Positions 53,234 to 61,531 of a DNA stretch of 64,000 bases are shown here, piece by piece. The DNA is from Croceibacterium segetis (GTDB lineage: Bacteria > Pseudomonadota > Alphaproteobacteria > Sphingomonadales > Sphingomonadaceae). The translations under genes were made by a program, and so were the position numbers. The notes beneath the pieces were generated by a model. It ran no database searches, was not told the origin of the DNA, and was given only the letters and a program-made list of their open reading frames with translations. Each line of letters begins with the position of its first letter. Position 1 is the stretch's first letter. The stretch is from assembly GCF_011320115.1 (NCBI RefSeq), contig NZ_JAANOZ010000006.1:62001-126000 (forward strand). The letters are read 5' to 3'.

Positions 53234-55030
53234 TCAATGCTGCCGAATCACTGCCAGGAAGGTGTCGCCGTAGGCCTCGAGCTTGCGCGCACCGACGCCG
53301 CCGATTTCGGCCAGCTCGGCGCGGCTCGTCGGCCGAATCGCCGCCATCTCGCGCAACGTGGCGTCGTGGAAGATTACGTACGGGGGCAGCTGCGCCTCGG
53401 CGGCAAGTTCGCGGCGCAGCTCGCGCAGCGCCTCGAACAGCGGATCGCCGATGGGGTTCGCCGAGCGGTTGCGTTCCTTGCGCCCGGCGCGCCCGCTCTT
53501 CGGCGGCGGCTGGACGATGTCGACCCGCCGTTCGCCCTTGAGGATCGCCTTGGCCTCGCCGCCGAGCCTGAGGCCGCCGTGCTCGGTGGCCACCAGAGTG
53601 CCCCGCGCCTGCAGCGCCCGGCTGAGCGGCTGGAGCAGCCGGGCCTCGTCCTCGCCGACGATGCCGAACACGCTCAGCCGGTCGTGCCCACGCTGGCTGA
53701 CGCGATCGTCGGCGGCGCCGGTGAGCACTTTCTGGATATGCCCGAAGCCGAAGCTCTGCCCGGTGCGGTAGACCGCGCTGAGCAGCTTGCGGGCGAGCTC
53801 GGTAGTGTCGATCACCCCGGGCGCCTCGCGGCAGTTGTCGCAGTTGCCGCACGCCTCCGGCGGGTCCTCGCCGAAGTGGCGCAGCAACACCGCGCGGCGG
53901 CAGGTCGCGGTCTCGACCAGCATGGCCAGCGCGTCGATTCGCGTGCGCTCGCCGGCGCGGCGTTCTTCCTCCACCTCGCCCAATCGCTGGCGGGCCTGGG
54001 CGAAGTCGCCGGCGGACCACAGCATCACCGCCTGCGCCGGATCGCCGTCGCGCCCGGCGCGGCCGGTCTCCTGGTAGTAGGCTTCGATCGATTTGGGGAT
54101 CCCGGCATGGGCCACGAAGCGCACGTCGGGTTTGTCGATACCCATGCCGAAGGCGATCGTCGCGACGATGACCATGTCCTCGCTGGCGACGAACGCTGCC
54201 TGGTTGGCCGCGCGCACCGCCGGGTCGAGCCCGGCGTGGTAGGGCAGCACCGGCCGCCCGGTACGCCGGGCGAGGTCGTCGGCGATCCGCTCGACCTTGG
54301 CGCGGGTCGTCGCGTAGACGATACCCGGGCCCGGCTCCTCCCCCATCAGCCGCTCGATCTGTTTTACCGCGTTCTCGCGGTGGCGGACGGTGTAGCGGAT
54401 ATTCGGCCGGTCGAACCCAGCGACGATCAGGCCGTCCTCCGGGATGCCGAGCTGCTCGAGGATATCGGCCTGCGTGCGCGCGTCGGCGGTGGCGGTCAGC
54501 GCGAGCCGGGGAACGCCCTCGAAGCTGTCGAGCAACGGGCGCAGCTGGCGGTAGTCGGGGCGAAAGTCGTGGCCCCATTCGGACACACAGTGCGCCTCGT
54601 CGACCGCGAACAGCGCGATCTCGGCCGCGGACAGGAACTCGCGGAACTGCGGCTGGCTCGCCCGCTCGGGCGCGACGTAGAGCAGGTCGAGCGCGCCGGC
54701 ACGGTAGGCATCCATCGTCTCGCGCCAGTCGGTGTCGGCGCTGGTCAGCGCCGCGGCGCGAATGCCGTTCGCGCGCGCACCCCGCAACTGGTCGTGCATC
54801 AGCGCGATCAGCGGCGAGATGACCACGCAGGTGCCGGGCAGGATCGTCGCCGGCAGCTGGTAGGTCAGCGACTTGCCGGCGCCGGTGGGCATCACCGCGA
54901 GCGTCGAGCGGCCGGCCAGGACCCGTTCGACCACCGCCGGCTGCGCGCCGCGAAAGTCGTCGAAGCCGAACACCCGGCGCAGCGCCTCGCGTGCTCCGTC
55001 CATGCGTGCGGCCTGCGATCCCATGTTCAT
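53234..55030 (-). CDS. recQ: ATP-dependent DNA helicase RecQ
   Basis: 3'-5' helicase of recombination repair. The 598-residue chain has Walker A MPTGAGKS (47-54), the DEAH box (144-147), motif VI QETGRAGRDG, the RecQ zinc-binding Cys set (C..CGNCDNC, about 380-402), the winged helix and a C-terminal HRDC domain (about 520-590). All motifs are intact. The start may be MNMGS at 55030 or a later ATG. Confidence 0.95.
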   Translation of the reverse strand: MNMGSQAARMDGAREALRRVFGFDDFRGAQPAVVERVLAGRSTLAVMPTGAGKSLTYQLPATILPGTCVVISPLIALMHDQLRGARANGIRAAALTSADTDWRETMDAYRAGALDLLYVAPERASQPQFREFLSAAEIALFAVDEAHCVSEWGHDFRPDYRQLRPLLDSFEGVPRLALTATADARTQADILEQLGIPEDGLIVAGFDRPNIRYTVRHRENAVKQIERLMGEEPGPGIVYATTRAKVERIADDLARRTGRPVLPYHAGLDPAVRAANQAAFVASEDMVIVATIAFGMGIDKPDVRFVAHAGIPKSIEAYYQETGRAGRDGDPAQAVMLWSAGDFAQARQRLGEVEEERRAGERTRIDALAMLVETATCRRAVLLRHFGEDPPEACGNCDNCREAPGVIDTTELARKLLSAVYRTGQSFGFGHIQKVLTGAADDRVSQRGHDRLSVFGIVGEDEARLLQPLSRALQARGTLVATEHGGLRLGGEAKAILKGERRVDIVQPPPKSGRAGRKERNRSANPIGDPLFEALRELRRELAAEAQLPPYVIFHDATLREMAAIRPTSRAELAEIGGVGARKLEAYGDTFLAVIRQH

Positions 55031-55150
55031 TGCTCTGGCATATCGGGCGCTGGCACGAAACCGCCTGGCGCAGGGTTATTTGCAGGCTTTGCCTCGCGGG
55101 TAGCCTCCGCTAGCTAGGGCCGGCCAGTCTTGAGACAGAGGAATCTTGCC

Positions 55151-55441
55151 ATGAAGAAATTCGCCCTCATCGCCTTCGCCGCGCTCGCTGCTTACGGCCT
55201 CTCCGCTTGCGGCAAGTCGGACGACGCTTCCGAAGACGCGATGGCAGACAACGTCGAGATGCCGGCCGACGAGGCGATGTCGACCGCCGCTCCGCCGGTC
55301 GCCGACGCAGAGGCCACCAGCGACGCGACCGGGCCAACCAGCGAGGCCGCCGCGCAGGCGGGCGAAGCGGCCCAGGATGCCGCTGCCGATGCTGCTGCGG
55401 CTGCCGAAGCGGCGACGACCAAAGCCGAAAAGACCATGTGA
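55151..55441 (+). CDS. Small Ala/Asp-rich lipoprotein
   Basis: The 96-residue product has a signal peptide with the lipobox LSACG (Cys about 20) and a low-complexity, Ala- and Asp/Glu-rich helix-forming tail (AAAQAGEAAQDAAADAAAAA). It is anchored in the outer or inner membrane. The ATG at 55151 is preceded by weak AGGAA. It looks like the two other short lipoproteins nearby but shares little sequence. Confidence 0.8.
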   Translation: MKKFALIAFAALAAYGLSACGKSDDASEDAMADNVEMPADEAMSTAAPPVADAEATSDATGPTSEAAAQAGEAAQDAAADAAAAAEAATTKAEKTM

Positions 55442-55445
55442 GGAA

Positions 55446-55486
55446 GAAACCGTGGGCACGGGTTGGTCGCACGCGCCCACGGTTTC
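55446..55486. terminator. Hairpin between two lipoprotein genes
   Basis: 12-bp stem GAAACCGTGGGC/GCCCACGGTTTC with a 17-base loop, just after the first lipoprotein stop and 15 bases before the next ATG. Possible attenuator or terminator. Confidence 0.5.
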
Positions 55487-55500
55487 CCACTCAACGCCAA

Positions 55501-55728
55501 ATGAAACATTTGTTTCCTGCCCTGGCGCTTTTCTGTCTCGCGGCATGCGGCGCGAAGGACACCGATGCCGGCCCCGGCGGGGTGAGCATCGGCGAAGCCC
55601 GCGCGCTCGATGAAGCTGCCGCGATGCTCGAGCAGCAGCGTCTGCCGCCGGCTGCCGTCGCCAGTGGAACTCCGGCGCCGAAGCCGCCGAGTCCGGCGCC
55701 TTCAGCCACTCCGTCGCCGCCGGCCTGA
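55501..55728 (+). CDS. Small Pro-rich lipoprotein
   Basis: The 75-residue product begins MKHLFPALALFCLAACG, with the lipobox LAAC (Cys about 16), followed by a short polar part and a Pro/Ala/Ser-rich tail ending in PSATPSPPA. No domain can be seen. It comes after the stem-loop and before phhA. Confidence 0.7.
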   Translation: MKHLFPALALFCLAACGAKDTDAGPGGVSIGEARALDEAAAMLEQQRLPPAAVASGTPAPKPPSPAPSATPSPPA

Positions 55729-55735
55729 CCGCCGT

Positions 55736-55764
55736 TTGCCGGAAACCCGGCGCCGTGGTAGAAG
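55736..55764 (+). promoter_or_regulatory. Candidate promoter of the phenylalanine hydroxylase gene
   Basis: TTGCCG (55736-55741), 17-base spacer, TAGAAG (55759-55764). It supports the ATG at 55779 as start, as the GTG at 55755 would lie before the transcript. A GTTTCGTCTGAAAC palindrome lies next to it. Confidence 0.35.
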
Positions 55765-55778
55765 TTTCGTCTGAAACG

Positions 55779-56717
55779 ATGGCCACTCTCGCCCAACCGC
55801 CAGGCGAATTCGCCGCGATTCCGCAAGTTCCCGCGGATGTCTTCACCGCGCCCCTGAAGCGCCCGCCGCAAGTCGGCGAGGATTGGCTCGAGCCCCGCCA
55901 GCGCGAATACTCGTCCGACGAGGATGTCGTCTGGAACGAGTTGTTCGCTCGGCAGATGGAAATTCTGCCGGGCCGCGCCTGCGGCGCTTTCATGGCCGGG
56001 TTGCAGAAGCTTCACCTCGGCAGCGGCGGGGTGCCCGATTTCGCCCGGCTGTCCGAATCGCTCGCCCGGCTCACCGGGTGGAGCGTGGTGCCGGTGCCGA
56101 TGCTGATCCCCGACCACGTGTTCTTCTGGCACCTCGCCAACCGGCGGTTTCCGGCCGGGAACTTCATCCGCACCCGCGAGACTTTCGACTACATCCAGGA
56201 GCCGGACGTGTTCCACGACGTGTTCGGCCATGTCCCGCTGCTGACCGATCCGGTCTTCGCGGACTACATGCAGGAATACGGCAAGGCCGGCTGGAAGGCG
56301 ATGCGTTACAACCGCCTGAAGGCGCTCGGCGCGCTCTACTGGTACACCGTCGAATTCGGCCTGATCGAGGAAGCCGGCGAACTGCGGATCTACGGCGCGG
56401 GAATCCTCTCGGGGCCGCGCGAAGCGATTTTCGCGCTCGAGGGCCAGTCGCCCAACCGCATCATGCTCAACGTCGACCGGGTCATGCGCACCGACTACGT
56501 GATCGACGATCTGCAGCCGACTTACTTCGTGATCGAGAGCTTCGCGGATCTTTATCATCAGACGGTCGAGCGCGATTTCGACCGCCTCTACCGCAGCCTG
56601 AACCCCGGCTTCACTTACGCCAACTCAGCGGTGATCGAGGTGGACGACGTGCTTCACCGCGGCACCCAGGAGTATCACTTGCGAGGTGGGCGCGGCTCGG
56701 ACGCCACGCCGGCCTGA
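55779..56717 (+). CDS. phhA: Phenylalanine 4-monooxygenase
   Basis: Tetrahydropterin-dependent hydroxylation of phenylalanine to tyrosine. The 312-residue protein has the catalytic-domain motifs PDVFHDVFGHVPLL (iron ligands His146, His151), YWYTVEFGL (Glu192) and the C-terminal part of the bacterial monomeric type. I prefer ATG 55779; GTG 55755 is an alternative that adds eight residues. No phhB or regulator is next to it. Confidence 0.93.
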   Translation: MATLAQPPGEFAAIPQVPADVFTAPLKRPPQVGEDWLEPRQREYSSDEDVVWNELFARQMEILPGRACGAFMAGLQKLHLGSGGVPDFARLSESLARLTGWSVVPVPMLIPDHVFFWHLANRRFPAGNFIRTRETFDYIQEPDVFHDVFGHVPLLTDPVFADYMQEYGKAGWKAMRYNRLKALGALYWYTVEFGLIEEAGELRIYGAGILSGPREAIFALEGQSPNRIMLNVDRVMRTDYVIDDLQPTYFVIESFADLYHQTVERDFDRLYRSLNPGFTYANSAVIEVDDVLHRGTQEYHLRGGRGSDATPA

Positions 56718-56729
56718 GGGCAACGAAAA

Positions 56730-56755
56730 CCGGCCCGGAATCACATCCGGGCCGG
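56730..56755. terminator. Terminator between phhA and the minus-strand lipoprotein
   Basis: 10-bp stem CCGGCCCGGA/TCCGGGCCGG, six-base loop, between convergent genes. On the minus strand GTTTTCGTT follows, so it fits as the terminator of the small lipoprotein gene. Confidence 0.65.
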
Positions 56756-56777
56756 CGTTCGATCTGCTGAAAAGGGA

Positions 56778-57032
56778 TTAGTTGCCCGACGCGTTGTCAG
56801 CGGCTTCGCCCTGCTTTTCCATGGCGTCCGCCTTGGCTTCGGCCTGACTCGTCGCCTGGTCGGCCTGCGCGTCGGTGATCTTGCCCGCGTCGGCGGCCGA
56901 TTCGGCCTGGTCATTGACGACTTCGGCCTGCTGTTCGCCGGCATCTTCGGCGGAATTCTCCTTCGGACCGTCGCAGGCTGCGACACTCAGCCCAAATGCG
57001 AGCGTCGAACCGATCATTAGAAGCTTCTTCAT
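56778..57032 (-). CDS. Small acidic Ala-rich lipoprotein
   Basis: The 84-residue product starts MKKLLMIGSTLAFGLSVAAC, with the lipobox SVAAC (Cys20), and then an acidic Ala/Gln/Asp-rich helix (AGEQQAEVVNDQAESAADAG) similar in composition to the lipoprotein at 55151. It could be an abundant structural or stress lipoprotein; function unknown. Confidence 0.8.
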   Translation of the reverse strand: MKKLLMIGSTLAFGLSVAACDGPKENSAEDAGEQQAEVVNDQAESAADAGKITDAQADQATSQAEAKADAMEKQGEAADNASGN

Positions 57033-57053
57033 TCCATTTCCCCTTCATGTTTG

Positions 57054-57076
57054 CAGGCGCGGACTTGCGCCTGCCC
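57054..57076 (-). terminator. Hairpin between the GlsB-like gene and the lipoprotein gene
   Basis: 8-bp stem GCAGGCGC/GCGCCTGC with a six-base loop, about 25 bases after the GlsB-like gene stop on the minus strand. The coordinates may be off by one base. It may end that gene or shape the next leader. Confidence 0.4.
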
Positions 57077-57101
57077 TCTTTAGATTTGGCTAGTGGGCTG
57101 G

Positions 57102-57374
57102 TCAGCTCAGCTGCCTGCGCCAGAAGACATTGAACGCGGCAATCACCACGATCGAGCCGACGAGTGAGAGCAGCAGCGAACCGACGCGGTAGTACCCGCC
57201 AAGCAGGCTGGCGCTGCCGAGCAGCAACGGCCCGATGAACAGGCCGGTGAGCAACGCGCCAGCGACTCCAGCAGCAATGTTTAGGAGGATTCCCCGAGGA
57301 CTCTCGATTCTCAGGGTGATCGCCGCGAGCCAGCCGAGGATGGCGCCAACCACGATCATGAACAACAAACCCAT
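57102..57374 (-). CDS. GlsB/YeaQ/YmgE family membrane protein
   Basis: The 90-residue product starts MGLLFMIVVGAILGWLA and has three hydrophobic segments with Gly-rich patterns (GVAGALLTGLFIGPLL), matching the transglycosylase-associated/GlsB family, often induced by general stress. I chose ATG 57374 with GGGGCGAGCG upstream. A general-stress (EcfG-like) promoter candidate lies before it. Confidence 0.85.
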   Translation of the reverse strand: MGLLFMIVVGAILGWLAAITLRIESPRGILLNIAAGVAGALLTGLFIGPLLLGSASLLGGYYRVGSLLLSLVGSIVVIAAFNVFWRRQLS

Positions 57375-57406
57375 TCGCTCGCCCCTTCGGAAGGCCGTTG
57401 GGCTTG

Positions 57407-57431
57407 AAAGCGTCAAGCGCTTGTTTGTTCC
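57407..57431 (-). promoter_or_regulatory. EcfG-type general-stress promoter candidate
   Basis: Minus strand GGAAC (57427-57431), a 16-base spacer, CTTT (57407-57410). The EcfG consensus is GGAAC-N16/17-CGTT, so the -10 has one mismatch. It lies 33 bases before the GlsB-like gene, a typical EcfG target type. Confidence 0.4.
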
Positions 57432-57476
57432 TGCTTTAGATGGACGAGCGCGGGCCCACGCCGAGGGATCTCGAGC

Positions 57477-58289
57477 TCAGCGCAGCGCGAGCCAGGCGAT
57501 GGCGGCGACGCCGGCGACGATGCGGTACCACGCGAATGGTGCGAAGCCGTGACGGCTGACGTAGGCGACAAAGGCCTTGATCACCGCCATCGCCACCACG
57601 AAGCTGACCCCGAAACCGATGGCGATCTCGCCCCAGCCGACGGTCATCGCGCCACCCATGATCTCGTCGCGCTTGCCGATAATCTCGAGTGTCGAGGCGC
57701 CGAGCATCGTCGGGACCGCCAGAAAGAACGAAAACTCCGCCGCTGTCTTGCGGCCGACGCCCATGCCGAGCGCGCCCATGATCGTCGCGCCCGAGCGACT
57801 CACGCCGGGGACCATCGCCAGGCACTGGGCCACGCCGACGCCGAGCACACGGCCGAGCGGGAGCTCGGCAACCGGAACGTCCTCGCCTGGCGCCACCACC
57901 CGCTCGATCGCGAGAATCGCGATCCCGCCGAGGACCAGCGTCCAGCCGACCACCTTGGGGCTCTCCAGCAGAACATCGATCTGGTCCTTCAGGAGCAGCC
58001 CGAGGACCGCCGCGGGAATGAACGCGACGATGACGTTGCGCGCGAAGCGCAGGCCCTGCGGCTCCAGCTTCAGCACACCGAGCCCGGCGTGCCAGAATGT
58101 GCGCCAGTAGAGCACCACCACGGCCAGGATGGCCCCGAGCTGGATCAACACGTTGAACAGCGCCCATTGTTTGGCGTCGTAACCGAACAGTTCGGAGGCC
58201 AGCATCAGGTGGCCGGTCGAGGAAACCGGAATGAACTCGGTCAGGCCCTCGACGATTCCGAGCAAGATGGCGGTGAGGGTCAATCCCAT
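57477..58289 (-). CDS. uppP: Undecaprenyl-diphosphatase
   Basis: Recycles the C55 lipid carrier of cell-wall synthesis by removing a phosphate. The 270-residue membrane protein has seven to eight segments and both family motifs: EGLTEFIPVSSTGH (residues 14-27) and the PGVSRSG loop (about 165-171). Length is normal. It is alone on its strand, 63 bases behind the ABC exporter gene. Confidence 0.95.
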   Translation of the reverse strand: MGLTLTAILLGIVEGLTEFIPVSSTGHLMLASELFGYDAKQWALFNVLIQLGAILAVVVLYWRTFWHAGLGVLKLEPQGLRFARNVIVAFIPAAVLGLLLKDQIDVLLESPKVVGWTLVLGGIAILAIERVVAPGEDVPVAELPLGRVLGVGVAQCLAMVPGVSRSGATIMGALGMGVGRKTAAEFSFFLAVPTMLGASTLEIIGKRDEIMGGAMTVGWGEIAIGFGVSFVVAMAVIKAFVAYVSRHGFAPFAWYRIVAGVAAIAWLALR

Positions 58290-58352
58290 GCGCCGGCGGT
58301 CATGCCGCGGATGGCTGGCATGTCAAGCGCGGCCAGCCCGGGAGGGTCGATT

Positions 58353-60149
58353 TCAGGCCGCCTCGACGTCCTCGAACTGCAACGCCGCGAGCCTGGCATA
58401 GAGGCCGCCGCCAGCCTGAAGCTCGGCATGCGTGCCTTGCTCGACGATCCGGCCCTGGTCCATGACGACAATCCGGTCGGCGGCGCGCACGGTGGCCAGC
58501 CGGTGGGCGATGACCAGCGTCGTACGATCTTTCATCAACCGCTCGAGCGCCTGCTGGACCAGTCGTTCGCTCTCCGCGTCGAGCGCGCTGGTCGCTTCGT
58601 CGAGCAGCAGGATCGGGGCGTCGCGCAGCACCGCGCGGGCGATCGCCACCCGCTGCCGCTGGCCACCCGAAAGCCGTGCGCCGCCTTCGCCAAGGAACGT
58701 ATCGAGCCCCTGCGGCAGGGCCTTGAGGAAGTCCTCGGCGTTGGCCGTCCGCGCCGCGTCCCAGATCGCCTCTTCGCTTGCGTCCCATTCGCCGTAGCGC
58801 AAGTTGTCGCGCGCACTGGCGGCGAACAGGGTGCCTTCCTGGGGCACGAGCGCCATGCGGCGGCGGATGTCGGCCGGGTCCGCGCTGGTCAGCGGAACGC
58901 CGTCGATGCGGATCGTGCCGAGTTGTGGATCGTAGAACCGCTCGGCGAGCTGAAAGATGGTCGACTTGCCGGCGCCCGAGGGGCCGACGATGGCGACCGT
59001 TTCGCCCGGCTCGACCGTCAACGAGAAGTCGGCGATGGCCGAGACCTCGGGCCGGGTCGGATAGCGGAAGGTGACGTGGTCAAAAGACAGGCTGCCGCGC
59101 GCCGGCTCGGGCAGCGCCTGCGGCCGTTCGGGCGGGGCGATGTCGGGCTTGGCGTTGAGCAGCTCGTTGAGCCGGCTGGCCGCGCCGGCCGCCTGCAGCA
59201 GGCTGCCGTAAACGTCGGACAAGGCACCGAACGCGCCCGAGACGATCACCCCGACGATGACGAGCGCGGCAATGGTACCGCCGGTCATCGAACCCCTGGC
59301 CACGCCCAGCGCGCCCTCCCACATCAGTCCGGTGATCGCGCCGAAGACCACCGTGATGAACGTGAAGGTCATGATCGAGCGCAGGCGGATGCGCCTTTTG
59401 GCGGTGACGAACGCGGCCTCCACGGTGTCAGCGAAGCGCTTGCGTTCGCGAGTTTCCTGGTTGAAGCCCTGAACGATCTTCATCGCCCCGAGCACCTCTG
59501 CGACCATCGCCCCGACATCGGCTATGCGATCCTGGCTGCTGCGCGAGATGTTGCGAATCTTGCGCCCGAACACGCGCAGGGTGAGCGCAATGACCAGCGC
59601 GCCGCCAACGAGGAACGACGATTCCCGCGGGGCCAGCACGAACAGCATGATGATGCCGCCGAGCCCGGTGATCACGTTGCGCAGGGCGAGCGAGACCGTG
59701 GTTCCGACTACCTGGTCGATGACCGTCGTATCGCTGGTCATCCGGCTGGAGATTTCGTTCGGGCTGTTCTCCTCGAAGAACCCCGGCGACAGCCGCAGCA
59801 GGTTGTCCTGCACCCGGCGGCGCAGGTCGGCGACGACCCGTTCGCCGAGCCAGCTGACGAAGTAGAAGCGTATCGCGCTGGCCAGCCCCAGCACGACCAC
59901 GATCATGAACAGGTAGTAGAACGAGTGATTGATCACGCTCACGTCGGCGTGCGCGCCGAACGCCCGATCGATGATCACCCGGAAGCGATAAGGGATCGCC
60001 AGCGTCGCTGCCGAACTGATGAGCAGTGCGACCAGCGCGAAGCTCACCTGCCGCGGATACTTCAGCGCTTCCCGCCAGATCATCCGCAACGGGCCGAGGT
60101 CCTTCGCGGGCTTGCCTTCTGCCGGAAGCGATCGAGGGGAACGGGCCAT
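58353..60149 (-). CDS. ABC exporter, fused membrane and ATPase domains
   Basis: The 598-residue half-transporter has six membrane helices (about 35-330) and the ATPase domain with Walker A GPSGAGKST (about 388), Q loop, signature LSGGQRQR, Walker B LLLDEATSALD and the H loop (IAHRLATV). The layout is that of the MsbA/lipid-A or peptide exporter type. The substrate is unknown. It works as a dimer in the inner membrane. Confidence 0.93.
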   Translation of the reverse strand: MARSPRSLPAEGKPAKDLGPLRMIWREALKYPRQVSFALVALLISSAATLAIPYRFRVIIDRAFGAHADVSVINHSFYYLFMIVVVLGLASAIRFYFVSWLGERVVADLRRRVQDNLLRLSPGFFEENSPNEISSRMTSDTTVIDQVVGTTVSLALRNVITGLGGIIMLFVLAPRESSFLVGGALVIALTLRVFGRKIRNISRSSQDRIADVGAMVAEVLGAMKIVQGFNQETRERKRFADTVEAAFVTAKRRIRLRSIMTFTFITVVFGAITGLMWEGALGVARGSMTGGTIAALVIVGVIVSGAFGALSDVYGSLLQAAGAASRLNELLNAKPDIAPPERPQALPEPARGSLSFDHVTFRYPTRPEVSAIADFSLTVEPGETVAIVGPSGAGKSTIFQLAERFYDPQLGTIRIDGVPLTSADPADIRRRMALVPQEGTLFAASARDNLRYGEWDASEEAIWDAARTANAEDFLKALPQGLDTFLGEGGARLSGGQRQRVAIARAVLRDAPILLLDEATSALDAESERLVQQALERLMKDRTTLVIAHRLATVRAADRIVVMDQGRIVEQGTHAELQAGGGLYARLAALQFEDVEAA

Positions 60150-60295
60150 GGCGGGCGCTTACTCGTCGGGTTTGCAACAGGCAATGGGCCGGGAGCGTGC
60201 ACAGCTCTGCATGCCGCATTGCACAATCGGCCATTTGCCCCCAAATGGAGAGCCGGCCGTATGGGGGATCGTCGGCCCGCAGCGAAGGATTCGGA

Positions 60296-61525
60296 TTGCT
60301 CTACGACGCGTATGAAATGCAGCGACAGATGCTGGCCGGCGCCAGCAACTGGGCTACGGTGGGCGCGCGAATGCTCAACAATCCGGCGTTGCCGATCGGC
60401 TATTTCGGCATGGGACCGGTGGTGGCCAGCGCGCTCGAGGTCTTCGCCCACTTGTACGAAGAGCGCGGCAAGCCCGCGTTCGGGATCGAGTCGGTCCAAG
60501 CGCACGGCAAAAGGCACAAGCTCCACGAGGCGGTCGCGCTGGTGAAACCGTTCGGCGGCTTGCGTCACTTTCGCCGCGCCGGCTTGCCGAAGGACGCCCC
60601 CAAGCTTCTCATCGTAGCCCCCATGAGCGGTCACTACGCAACGCTGCTTCGCGGCACCGTCGCGCGGATGGCGGAGAACCATGAGGTGTGGATCACCGAC
60701 TGGGCAGACGCGAAGATGGTCCCGCTGTCGGAAGGCACTTTCGATCTCGACGATTATATCGACTACCTGATCGAATTCCTCCGCTTCATCGGCGAAGGAA
60801 CGCACGTTCTTGCCGTCTGCCAGCCGTCGGTTCCGGCCTACGCCGCCGCGGCGATCATGGGCGCGGAGAACGATCCCTGCCGCCCGGCCACCCTGACGCT
60901 GATGGGCGGTCCGGTCGACACCCGCGCCAGCCCGACCGGGGTCAACGACATCGCTCTTGCCCGGCCGCTGGCGTGGTTCGAGAGTCACGTCGTGGCGACG
61001 GTGCCGCTCAATTATCCCGGCGCCGGGCGCAAGGTCTATCCCGGCTTCCTGCAGCTGGCCGGGTTCATCTCGATGAACCTCGAAACGCACATGCTGAGCC
61101 ATTACGAGATGTTTAAGCACCTCACGCTCGGCGACACCGAAAGCGCCGCAGCGACCAAGACGTTCTACGACGAATACCTCTCGGTCAGCGACATGACGGC
61201 GGAGTTCTATCTCGAGACAATCGAGCAGGTGTTCCAGAAGCACGCGCTGCCGAAGGGCGAGTTCATCCATCGCGGCAAGCCGGTGGATCCGGGGGCGATC
61301 CGCGACACCGCGCTGCTGGCGATCGAGGGCGAGCGCGACGACATTTCCGGGATCGGCCAGACGCGTGCAGCACTTAACCTCGCCGGCAAGCTGCCGCGGG
61401 CGAAGAAGAAGTACTTCCTCGCCCGCGACGTCGGCCACTACGGCATCTTCAACGGCAGCAAGTGGCGCGCGCAGATCGCTCCGGTCGTCGAAGAGTGGAT
61501 CGGAGCCCACTCCCCCCGCGCGTGA
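60296..61525 (+). CDS. phaZ: Intracellular poly(3-hydroxybutyrate) depolymerase
   Basis: Cuts stored PHB granules. The 409-residue protein is of the PhaZ1 type with the catalytic Cys175 in HVLAVCQPSVP, Asp348/349 in GERDDISG and His381 in GHYGIF, all three in the order of the Ralstonia enzyme. The TTG at 60296 has AAGGA six bases before, and the family begins [ML]LYDAYEMQRQM. No other pha genes lie in the window. TGCA words are spaced in front (60198-60223). Confidence 0.92.
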   Translation: MLYDAYEMQRQMLAGASNWATVGARMLNNPALPIGYFGMGPVVASALEVFAHLYEERGKPAFGIESVQAHGKRHKLHEAVALVKPFGGLRHFRRAGLPKDAPKLLIVAPMSGHYATLLRGTVARMAENHEVWITDWADAKMVPLSEGTFDLDDYIDYLIEFLRFIGEGTHVLAVCQPSVPAYAAAAIMGAENDPCRPATLTLMGGPVDTRASPTGVNDIALARPLAWFESHVVATVPLNYPGAGRKVYPGFLQLAGFISMNLETHMLSHYEMFKHLTLGDTESAAATKTFYDEYLSVSDMTAEFYLETIEQVFQKHALPKGEFIHRGKPVDPGAIRDTALLAIEGERDDISGIGQTRAALNLAGKLPRAKKKYFLARDVGHYGIFNGSKWRAQIAPVVEEWIGAHSPRA

Positions 61526-61531
61526 ACTCAG

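Noticed and set aside
57549-60545. 998-residue open frame on the plus strand
   Set aside because: It lies opposite uppP and the ABC exporter, both clearly real, and its product has the biased Arg/Ala/Asp composition of a high-GC shadow.
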